DNA from: Palsa-504 sp963818225
GTDB lineage: Bacteria > Actinomycetota > Actinomycetes > Streptosporangiales > Streptosporangiaceae
Direction of reading: 5' to 3'
NCBI GenBank assembly: GCA_963818225.1
Contig: CAWFRO010000006.1
Span: 310,001 to 374,000, forward strand
DNA length: 64,000 nucleotides
This document shows, piece after piece, positions 55,199-64,000 of this stretch. The position numbers were made by a program, and so were the translations under genes. The notes under the pieces were generated by a model. The model worked only from the letters and a program-made list of their open reading frames with translations. It did not search any database and was not told the origin of the DNA. Within the stretch, counting starts at the first letter, position 1; the number at the start of each line of letters is the position of its first letter.

Positions 55199-58100
55199 CT
55201 ATAGTTCCTTGGTCATGGTCACGGTAGTCCCGTGCTCGGTGGTGCTGACAGTGACCTCATCCATCAATGCGTGCATGAACAGGATCCCGTGGCCGCGGGT
55301 GTCGGGCCCTTCGTGCGGGGGCCGCCAGGTGCCGGTGTCGGTGACCGTGACCTCGATGGCGGTGCGTGCCGCCCGGACGGTGACGGTGATCTGCACCGGC
55401 TCGTGCCCGTCACCGAGCCCGGCCGGCGCGTGCTCGAAGGCGTTCGCGGACGCCTCGCCGATGGCGATCAGGATGTCGGTGCCGTCCTGGGCGCCGACGC
55501 CGGCCGCCGGGAGCCACTCACGCAGCCGTGCGCGGATCTCGGCCAGGCAGGACGGATCCTGCGCCGTCACGTGCACGCGCAGCGGCTCCGGCGGGTGCCG
55601 GTAGATCAGCACGGCCACGTCGTCCTCGAAGCCCGCCGCGGGCGTCATGCCCGACATGATGCGGTCGGCGAGGGCGTCCGGGTGCTCCGCGCGCCCTCCG
55701 GCGAGCAGGCCCGCGGCGGCCTTGATCCCGTCGTCCAGGGGTACGTTGCGCCGTTCAACCAGCCCGTCGGTGTACAGCATGAGCGTCCCGCCGGCGGGCA
55801 GCGCGGCCGATGCCTGCTTGCGCCGCGAGCCGGCGGGCAGCAGGGCCAGCGGCAGGGACTGCGCCTGGTCCAGCAGGGACCAGCCGCCGCCGGGGGTGAC
55901 CAGGATGGGCGGGGGATGCCCGGCGCTGCTGTAGGTCACGGTGGCGGCGGCCGGGTCGATGATGGCACAGAAGACCGAGGTGCACTCGGCGGCCGGGATC
56001 CGGCTCGCGAAGGTATCCAGGTCGGTCAGGGCCTCGGCCGGGCCGGAGGCGCGCAGCAGCACCGCCTGGCTGGCCGAGCGGAGCTGCCCCATGACCGCGG
56101 CGGCCGGCAGCCCGCGGCCGACGCAGTCGCCGACCAGGACGCCGATCCGCTGGCCGGGCACCGGAACCACGTCGTACCAGTCCCCGCCGACCTCAAGCGG
56201 CGCGACCGCCGGGGCGTACCGCACCGCGAACCCATGCGGCAGCTGGGTCGGGCCGAGGATGGCCTGCTGCAGCGTCAGCGCGACCGCGCGGGCCTGCGCG
56301 TAGTCCCGGGCCTTGGCCAGCACCTGGGCCAGGTGACTGGTCAGGACCGCGAACAGGTCCCGTTCCTCGGCCCGCACGGCGCGCGCCGCCGGGAACCCGG
56401 CCACGACCGCCGAGGTGCCCGTCCCGTCCAGCGGGGCCGCCAGCAGCCGGGCTCCGTCGTCGCCGGGCCGGCGGCGGACCAGGGCGGCCGGCTGCTGGCG
56501 GGCGGCGGCCAGCGCGCCGCTCACCGCCGGGGAGAGCTGCGCCCCCGGGCGCTCCGGCGGCCAGCTGGTGATGGCCGGGGTGCCGCTGCTTGACCACAGG
56601 GCGATGGTGGCCTGGCTGGCGTGCAGCGCGGCGGCGATCTGGCGTGCCGCGGTGGTCAGCATGTCGGATATCTCACCCGTGGCGGCCAGCGCGGCGGCGA
56701 ACCCGGCCAGGGTGGCTTCCCGCTGCGCGGCGAGCCGTTCAGAGGTCACGTCGCGCGCGGTGCCGACGAACAGCCGGGCCCGGCCGTCGCGGTCCGGCAG
56801 GCTGGCCGAGCTGCACGCGAGCCAGATGGCGTGCCCGTCCTGGTGCCGGACCGGAACGGTGTACTGGCCGCCGCCGTCCCGCCGGTAGCTGGCGAAGGCC
56901 TCATCCAGCAGCGCGCGCGCCTCGGGGTCGGCCTGAGGGTCCGGCACCCACGGATGCGGCCAGCGGAACGGCAGGCCGCTGGGGTCATAGCCGACCCGGG
57001 CCAGGAACGCCTGGTTGGCCTCCAGAATGGTGCCCTCGTCGTCGGTGATGAAGAACCCTTCCTGGAGGGAATCGATCAGGGCGCGCCGGAACTGGGACTC
57101 CCGGTTCCTGAACCGGGCCATTTCCAGGTTCGAGCGCACCCGCGCCAGCAGTTCCACCGCGGAGAACGGCTTGGGCAGGTAATCATCGGCGCCGGCCTCC
57201 AGGCCCGCGGCCGCTGCCTCTTCCCCGGCCCGGGCCGACAGGAACACCACCGGGACCGGGGCGGTGCGCGGGTCGGCGCGCAGGGCGGCCACCAGGCCCA
57301 GGCCGTCCAGGCGGGGCATCATCACGTCGGTCAGCACCAGGTCCGGGAGACCGGCGCGGGCCGCGTCGAGGCCGGCCTGCCCGTCGGCCACCGCGGTGAC
57401 CTGGTAGCCGGCGGTGCGCAGCAGCCGGGTCAGGTACTCGCGCATGTCGGCGTTGTCGTCCGCGACCAGTACCCGCGCGTCCAGGGCGGGGGCCGTCTGC
57501 GCCGAGGGGCCGGCGGCGCGGCCGGGCGTCATCTCCTCACCCGCGGGCCGCGCCCCAACGCCGTCGCCGTCGTCACCGTCCCGCGCGGTTGCGGGCAGCC
57601 AGCGCAGGGCTTCCTGGACGAAGGGGTCGGCGGTGGCCGAGACCGTCGCCGCGTGGCCGGCCGGGACCAGGGTGCCGGCCGGCAGGTGGGCATGACCGAA
57701 GGGCAGGCGGACGGTGAACGTGGTGCCCTCGCCCTCGATGCTGGCTGCGCTGATCGTGCCGCCGTGCAACTGGATGAGTTCCTGGACCAGGGCCAGGCCG
57801 ATGCCGCTGCCCTCGTTCGAGCGGGCGCGGGCGTTCTCGATGCGGTGAAACCGCTCGAACAGCCGGGGTATCTCCGGCCGGGGGACGCCGATGCCGGTGT
57901 CGGTGACCGTGACCACCGCCTGGCCGTCCTCGGCGCGCACGGCGATGCGGATGGAACCGTCGAAGGTGAACTTGAGCGCGTTGCTGAGCAGGTTCAGCAC
58001 GACCTTCTCCCACATGCCGCGGTCGAGGTAGACCGGCTCGGGCAGCGGGGGGCAGTCCACCTCGAAGGCCAGGCCGGCCCGGTCGATGGCGGAGCGGAAG

Positions 58101-59419
58101 ACGCTGGCCAGCTCGGCGGTCACCTGCGCGAGGTCCGCCGGTTCGTAGCTCGCCTGCATACGCCCGGCCTCGAGGCGGGAGAAGTCCAGCAGCGTGTTGA
58201 CCAGCCGGCCCAGACGCAGCCCGTTGCGGCTGATGACCGCCAGCTCCTCGAGCACCTGCGGGTCGGCGCCGGCCAGCCGGCGCTGCAGCTCCTGCACCGG
58301 TCCCATGATCAGGGTCAGCGGGGTGCGGAACTCGTGGCTGATGTTGGAGAAGAACGTGGTCTTGGCGCGGTCAAGCTCGGCGAGCTCCTCCGCGCGGCGC
58401 TGCTGGCCGGCGTAGCTGCGGGCGCTCGCGATTCCCGCCGCGAGGTGCCTGGCCACCAGGCCGATGAAGCCGCGATAGCCCTCGTCCAGGGGCCGGTACC
58501 GGTTCAGGGCGGCCACCAGGAACCCGTACGGGGCGGCCCCCTGCTGGGCCAGCGGCGCGATCAGGGCCCGGGCGGGTGCCTCGCTCCAGACGCCGGCCGG
58601 CAGGCCGGTGAACGGGGCGTGGTCGAGGTCCACCAGCGCGGGCTCGCCCCGCAGCAGCGTCGCGACGGGCCATACCGGGTCCAGCTCGGCGGCCGCGAGC
58701 GCGGCCGGGGCCGCCGGGTGCCCGGCCGCGATACCGGTGCTCCCGGCCAGCCGGGCGGTGGCCCCGTCGTCATCGAACAGGTAGGTCAAGGTGAAAGGCA
58801 GGTCCTGCCGGTTGCGGTAGAGCTGCCGTCCGGCGAAGTCGAGCGTCTCGGCGTCGGTGCGCACCACACTCGGGTCGGAGCCCAGATCGCGCAAGGTCGC
58901 CATCCGGCGTTCCCCGATGACGCGTTCGGTGTCCTCGCTGACCACGCACAGCATGCCGACCACGGTCCCGGCGTCGTCCCGCAGCGGGCTGTAGGAAAAG
59001 GTGTGGTACGTCTCCTCCGGGTAGCCGGATCGCTCCAGGAACAGCAGCAGGGCCTGATCCCAGGTCGCCTTCCCCGTGGCCAGCACGGTGCCGATCCGCG
59101 GGCCGATGTCGTCCCAGATCTCCGCCCACACGTCACTGGCCGGCCGGCCCAGGGCCCACGGGTACTTGCGGCCCAGAGTGTAGCGCCGGTAGGCGGCGTT
59201 GCAGAAGAACGTCAGCTGCGGTCCCCAGGCCATCCACATCGAGAAGCGGGACGACAGCAGGATGTCCACCGCGGTCTGCAGGCTCTGCGGCCATGACCCG
59301 GGCGGCCCGAGCGGGGTGGCCGCCCAGTCCACCGCGTCCAGGTCACGGCCGACCTCATCATCGGCGCCGAACATCCCGGTCGGCCCCGGCCCGCGCTCGG
59401 CGCCCGCTGCACGCGACAC
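55199..59419 (-). CDS. Multidomain sensor: histidine kinase, receiver, SpoIIE phosphatase and RsbW-like anti-sigma kinase in one protein
   Basis: 1406 residues. In order: PAS-like region (about 30-170, FSMWMAWGPQLTFFCNAAYR), GAF (190-340), HisKA with SNISHEFRTPLTLIMGPVQE (phospho-His near 362), HATPase (WEKVVLNLLSNALKFT, GSGIGLALVQELIQLHGG), receiver (RVLVADDNADMREYLTRLL, phospho-Asp near 698 in LTDVMMPRLDG, Lys in YLPKPF), PAS (775-905), GAF (920-1070), SpoIIE phosphatase (VGGDWYDVVPVPGQRIGVLVGDCVGRGLPAAAVM, YSSAGHPPPILV, FEDDVAVLIY) and a C-terminal HATPase_c_2 (DILIAIGEASANAFEHAP, TRGHGILFMHALMDEV). The last domain is the RsbW type that phosphorylates STAS proteins. No membrane helix is seen, so it is cytosolic. 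It joins two-component and partner-switching signalling and heads the STAS/STAS/sigma group. Confidence 0.92.
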   Translation of the reverse strand: MSRAAGAERGPGPTGMFGADDEVGRDLDAVDWAATPLGPPGSWPQSLQTAVDILLSSRFSMWMAWGPQLTFFCNAAYRRYTLGRKYPWALGRPASDVWAEIWDDIGPRIGTVLATGKATWDQALLLFLERSGYPEETYHTFSYSPLRDDAGTVVGMLCVVSEDTERVIGERRMATLRDLGSDPSVVRTDAETLDFAGRQLYRNRQDLPFTLTYLFDDDGATARLAGSTGIAAGHPAAPAALAAAELDPVWPVATLLRGEPALVDLDHAPFTGLPAGVWSEAPARALIAPLAQQGAAPYGFLVAALNRYRPLDEGYRGFIGLVARHLAAGIASARSYAGQQRRAEELAELDRAKTTFFSNISHEFRTPLTLIMGPVQELQRRLAGADPQVLEELAVISRNGLRLGRLVNTLLDFSRLEAGRMQASYEPADLAQVTAELASVFRSAIDRAGLAFEVDCPPLPEPVYLDRGMWEKVVLNLLSNALKFTFDGSIRIAVRAEDGQAVVTVTDTGIGVPRPEIPRLFERFHRIENARARSNEGSGIGLALVQELIQLHGGTISAASIEGEGTTFTVRLPFGHAHLPAGTLVPAGHAATVSATADPFVQEALRWLPATARDGDDGDGVGARPAGEEMTPGRAAGPSAQTAPALDARVLVADDNADMREYLTRLLRTAGYQVTAVADGQAGLDAARAGLPDLVLTDVMMPRLDGLGLVAALRADPRTAPVPVVFLSARAGEEAAAAGLEAGADDYLPKPFSAVELLARVRSNLEMARFRNRESQFRRALIDSLQEGFFITDDEGTILEANQAFLARVGYDPSGLPFRWPHPWVPDPQADPEARALLDEAFASYRRDGGGQYTVPVRHQDGHAIWLACSSASLPDRDGRARLFVGTARDVTSERLAAQREATLAGFAAALAATGEISDMLTTAARQIAAALHASQATIALWSSSGTPAITSWPPERPGAQLSPAVSGALAAARQQPAALVRRRPGDDGARLLAAPLDGTGTSAVVAGFPAARAVRAEERDLFAVLTSHLAQVLAKARDYAQARAVALTLQQAILGPTQLPHGFAVRYAPAVAPLEVGGDWYDVVPVPGQRIGVLVGDCVGRGLPAAAVMGQLRSASQAVLLRASGPAEALTDLDTFASRIPAAECTSVFCAIIDPAAATVTYSSAGHPPPILVTPGGGWSLLDQAQSLPLALLPAGSRRKQASAALPAGGTLMLYTDGLVERRNVPLDDGIKAAAGLLAGGRAEHPDALADRIMSGMTPAAGFEDDVAVLIYRHPPEPLRVHVTAQDPSCLAEIRARLREWLPAAGVGAQDGTDILIAIGEASANAFEHAPAGLGDGHEPVQITVTVRAARTAIEVTVTDTGTWRPPHEGPDTRGHGILFMHALMDEVTVSTTEHGTTVTMTKEL

Positions 59420-59606
59420 TGGCTGTCCTCTCCTCCGTCCCCCGGCACCTGCTGCTCAGGCGGCCGCTCGCTGGAGCCGGTGAAGCGTATTCGTACCATA
59501 ATCCACCTGGCCCGGCCCCGGCCCGGGCGGCGGCCAGCGCCGGCCGGGCCAGGTTCGCGGCCTGGGCCGCTTCCGCGGCGGGCGCCCAGCGAGGAGACTG
59601 GGTGCC

Positions 59607-60916
59607 ATGTCTGAGCTCCTCGCCCGCCACCGCGCGGTCATCCCCAGCTGGGTCGGGCTTTACTACGACGAGCCGATCGAGATCGTCAGCGGCAAGGGCT
59701 GCCGGGTCACCGACAGCCAGGGCCGCAGCTACCTCGACTTCTTCGCCGGCATCCTGACGAACATGCTCGGCTACGACGTCCCCGAGGTACGGGAGGCCGT
59801 CGAGCGGCAGATCGCCAGCGGCGTGGTGCACACTTCGACGCTGTACCTGATCCGCAACCAGGTCGAGCTGGCCGAGAAGATCGCCCGGCTCTCCGGTATC
59901 GAGGGCGCGAAGGTCTTCTTCACCAACTCCGGGACCGAGGCCAACGAGACCGCGCTGCTGGCCGCCCTCACCGCGCGGACGGCCAATCAGGTCCTGGCCA
60001 TGCGGGGGAGCTATCACGGCCGCTCGTTCGGCGCCGTGTCGGTCACGGGCAACGCGGCCTGGAAGATGTCGAGCCACGACCCGTTCGGCACTCATTACCT
60101 GCACGGGACCGACCGGCACCTCGCCCCGTACCGGAACCTGTCCGACGCCGACTACATCAAGGCCTGCGTCGATGACCTGCGGGGCCTGCTGGCCGGCGGG
60201 ATCCATCCCGCTGACGTCGGCTGCCTGCTGGCCGAGCCGGTGCAGGGTGTGGGCGGGTTCACCATGCCGCCCGACGGGCTGCTCGCCGCCTACAAAGAGG
60301 TCCTCGACGAGCACGGCATCCTGCTCATCTCGGATGAGGTGCAGACCGGCTGGGGCCGCACCGGCGCGCACTTCTGGGGCATCTCCGCGCACGGGATCGT
60401 CCCGGACGCGATGACCTTCGCCAAGGGCCTGGGCAACGGCTTCGCCATCGGCGGTGTGGTGGCCCGCGGCGAGCTGCTCGACGGCATCCGCGGCAACGGC
60501 ATCTCCACCTTCGGCGGGAATCCCGTCGCCACCGCCGCGGGCAACGCCACCCTGGACTACCTGCTGTCGCACGACCTGCAGCGCAACGCCGCCGTCACCG
60601 GCGAGATGATCATCAGCGGGCTCCGGCAGGCGGCCGCCGGCCTGGCCATCGTGGGGGAGGTGCGCGGCAGGGGCCTGATGTTCGCCGTGGACCTGGTCGA
60701 GCCCCAGGGCCCGGCCGCCGGCCAGCCCAGCCCGCCGCTGGCCGCCCGCATGCTCGAGGCCACCAGGGAGCGGGGGCTGCTGGTCGGCAAGGGCGGCCTG
60801 TACGGGCACACGCTGCGGATGGCGCCCCCGCTGACCCTCAGCGAAGCCGAGGCCAAGGAGGGCCTGGCCCTCCTCACCGACGCCCTGACCGCCGTCAACG
60901 CAGAGGCGACCCGGCC

Positions 60917-60920
<4 letters not shown>
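59607..60920 (+). CDS. Class III PLP aminotransferase (beta-alanine/3-aminoisobutyrate-pyruvate type)
   Basis: 437 residues. EIVSGKGCRVTDSQGRSYLD, VFFTNSGTEANETALLAA, LLISDEVQTGWGRTGAHFWG (cofactor Asp) and DAMTFAKGLGNGFAIGGVVA (Schiff-base Lys) define the class III fold. The GTGA overlap with a methylmalonate-semialdehyde-type dehydrogenase fits a route from beta-alanine or 3-aminoisobutyrate to the semialdehyde and then a CoA ester. Differs from the other class III enzyme at 25872-27281. Divergent from the large sensor. Confidence 0.85.
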
Positions 60921-62416
<1,496 letters not shown>

Positions 62417-62472
62417 GAACATCTGGCCGAACGCGAACGGGCTGCGTGCCGCCGGCCACGGCGTGAGCGGGG

Positions 62473-62491
62473 TGGGGTTAGCCTCACCTCC
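62473..62491. promoter_or_regulatory. IdeR/DmdR-like iron box and overlapping stem after mmsA
   Basis: TGGGGTTAGCCTCACCTCC matches the actinobacterial IdeR/DmdR consensus (TTAGGTTAGGCTCACCTAA) at 14 of 19 positions. AGCCTCACC (62480-62488) also pairs with GGTGAGGCT (62500-62508), so the same bases could be a terminator stem after mmsA. It lies 55 bases before the sensor kinase start. Confidence 0.35.
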
Positions 62492-62546
62492 AGCCGGGGG
62501 GTGAGGCTGATGGCCGCCCGGCTGGCCATGGCATAGCGTCAGTGGC

Positions 62547-63812
62547 ATGTTCCTCGTCCGCGACCTGGTGTCGGCCCGAACCTGGCTGGCCATGACCCAG
62601 CACCTGGCGGGCCTGCTGCTCGGCTTCGTGGCCATCTTCATCGTCGGCTTCGGGCTCGCGTTCGGCGTCGGCGGGCTGTTCTTCGCGCTGGTCGGGCTGC
62701 CGCTGCTGGGGTTGACGCTGCGCCTGGCCTGCTGGTTCGCCCGGGAGGAACGGGCCAGGTTCGCGTTCCTGCTCGGGATCCGGATCCCGGCCTGGCCCGC
62801 TCCCGGCACGCCGGGCCGGGTCGGATTCCGGTGGGGCATCATCCCGCGCTGGCGGATGTGGAGCGAGCAGGCCACCTGGGCCGAGCTCGGCTACGCACTG
62901 CTGCGGCTGCCGGTCAGCGCGGTGGCCGCGGCGATCAGCATCCTGGCCTGGGCGGTGGGCCTGGTCCTGCTGGCCCTGCCGGTCTACGGCCGGGCCATGC
63001 CCAGCGGCGGTCCCACCCTCGGCGACGGACCGTGGTCCTGCACACACGCGCCGAGCTGACCGTGTCCGCGGTCCTCGGCCTGCTGCTGGTGCTGGCCGCG
63101 CCGCAGCTGACCCGCGGCCTGGCCCTCGCGGACGGCGCGCTCGCCCGCCGGCTGCTCGGCCCGCGCCGGGACCTGGCCGCCCGGGTCACCGAGCTGGAGA
63201 TCAGCCGCGAGCGGGTGGTCGACGCGGCCGAGGCGGAGCGGCGGCGGATCGAGCGTGACCTGCACGACGGCGCGCAGCAGCGGCTGGTCGCGCTGGCCAT
63301 GGAGCTCGGCCGGGCCAAGGCCAGGTTCGGCGACGACCTCGACGCCGCCCGTGAGCTGGTCGACCAGGCCCACGCCCAGGCCAAGGAGGCGCTCACCGAG
63401 CTGCGCAACCTGGTCCGCGGCGTGCACCCGCCGGTACTGACCGACCGCGGCCTCGACGCGGCCCTGTCCGGTGTGGCCGCGCTGTGCCCGGTGCCGGTCG
63501 ACGTGCACGTGGACGTGCCGGTGCGGCCCAAGCCGGCGGTGGAGGCGGTCGCCTACTTCATGGTGGCCGAGGCCCTGACCAACGTGGCCAAGCATGCCCG
63601 GGCCAGCTCACGCCAAGGTCGTGGTGGAAGGCCACGGCTTCCCGGGCACGCTCACCGTCATGGTCAGCGACGACGGGATCGGCGGCGCCGACATCGCCAG
63701 CCCCGGGCTGGCCGGGCTGGCCGACCGGGTCTCCGGCGTGGACGGCCGGCTGTCGGTCGAGTCCCCGGCCGGCGGGCCGACCATCATCGCGGCGGAACTG
63801 CCATGCGGGTAG
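62547..63812 (+). CDS. Sensor histidine kinase with N-terminal membrane sensor domain (two frame breaks)
   Basis: About 420 residues once rejoined. The N-terminal sensor domain (RDLVSARTWLAMTQHLAGLLLG, then GWRMW-type turn and SAVAAAISILAWAVGLVLLALP) has four hydrophobic helices. Near 63030 a base seems missing; the next frame continues LHTRAELTVSAVLGLLLVLAA and the dimerisation/phospho-His box AEAERRRIERDLHDGAQQRLVALAMELG (HisKA_3). Near 63607 an extra base moves the frame again into VSDDGIGGADIASPGLAGLADRVSGVDG, the ATPase G-box. It is a NarX/DesK-type kinase paired with the next gene, whose ATG overlaps its end. Confidence 0.82.
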
Positions 63813-64000
63813 TCATCGCGGAGGATTCGGTCCTGCTGCGCGAGGGCCTGACCCGGCTGCTCACCGAGGCGGGCCACGAGGTCGCCGCCGTCGCGGGCGA
63901 TGCGGAGGGATTCCTGCGGGCCGTGGCCGCGGACGTCCCCGGACGCGGTGGTGGTGGACGTGCGCATGCCGCCCACCTTCACCGACGAGGGCCTGCGGGC
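63803..64000 (+). CDS. Response regulator receiver domain (partial, with a frame break)
   Basis: The gene starts at the ATG at 63803, overlapping the kinase stop, and runs off the window. MRVVIAEDSVLLREGLTRLLTEAGHEVAAVAG is the start of a NarL/FixJ-type receiver. After about 63938 (a CCCC run) the continuation PDAVVVDVRMPPTFTDEGL, containing the phospho-acceptor Asp, is in another frame, implying one extra base. A C-terminal LuxR-type DNA-binding domain is expected beyond the edge. Confidence 0.78.
   Translation, partial: MRVVIAEDSVLLREGLTRLLTEAGHEVAAVAGDAEGFLRAVAADVPGRGGGGRAHAAHLHRRGPAG

Noticed and set aside
56621..59296. An 891-residue plus-strand frame opposite the large sensor
   Set aside because: Low-complexity Arg/Gly/Gln composition with no domain; it is a shadow of the minus-strand kinase gene.

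Overview
The window is a 64 kb stretch of very GC-rich DNA with the codon bias and gene content of a high-GC actinomycete. Supporting signs are the actinobacterial heme block (RNase D, DUF3000, hemE, hemG, hemQ), F420-type PPOX and LLM oxidoreductases, LAL-type LuxR, DUF1707, SpoIIE/STAS/sigma partner switching and GTG starts. A member of Streptosporangiales or a related order would fit, but this is inferred from gene content only. No rRNA, tRNA, CRISPR array, prophage or intact insertion sequence was recognised.

Layout. 1-8.4 kb: end of a NUDIX/phosphatase gene, a DedA membrane protein, RNase D, DUF3000, a small Cys-rich protein, hemE, a decayed DUF2332 gene, hemG, hemQ and an ArfB-like release factor. 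8.4-14.9 kb: methyltransferase, F420-type PPOX protein, PLP decarboxylase, small membrane protein, then a minus-strand set with an orphan molybdenum hydroxylase large subunit, a cupin and msrB. 15-25.8 kb: a large LAL regulator, two LLM oxidoreductases, a divergent aldo-keto reductase/TetR pair with two direct-repeat operators, a GH5 glycosidase, YjbR, D-amino-acid oxidase and a purple-acid-type phosphatase. 25.9-32.8 kb: class III aminotransferase, small membrane protein and a complete branched-chain-type ABC transporter (livFGMHK order on the minus strand). 33-38.8 kb: DUF1810, DUF1707, crotonase, SDR, VOC, EamA exporter and AlkA-type glycosylase.

38.9-43.0 kb is a tight three-gene operon (DHDPS-family dehydratase, IlvD/EDD dehydratase, ketoglutarate-semialdehyde-type dehydrogenase). 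It reads as a non-phosphorylative (Weimberg-like) sugar-acid route to 2-oxoglutarate. 43.2-50.7 kb: lipoprotein, GAF/SpoIIE phosphatase divergent from a double-receiver protein, voltage-gated potassium channel, TPR protein with His-rich motifs, and a MarR-GNAT fusion. 51-52.9 kb: phosphoribosyltransferase and a DHA2 drug exporter that shares an operator-like motif with the MarR-GNAT gene. 53-59.4 kb is the regulatory centrepiece: a 1406-residue sensor (PAS-like, GAF, histidine kinase, receiver, PAS, GAF, SpoIIE phosphatase, RsbW-like ATPase) coupled to two STAS proteins and a SigB/SigF-type sigma factor. 59.6-64 kb: beta-alanine-type aminotransferase, mmsA-like dehydrogenase, and a two-component pair cut by the window edge.

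A recurring feature is single-base frame breaks in otherwise well-conserved genes (hemG, hemQ, the ketoglutarate semialdehyde dehydrogenase, the last sensor kinase and its regulator, the DedA tail) and C-termini that run on antisense to a convergent neighbour (LuxR, MarR-GNAT). Because heme genes are normally essential, consensus errors in GC-rich runs are the most economical explanation for many of these. The DUF2332 gene, broken many times, looks truly dead.
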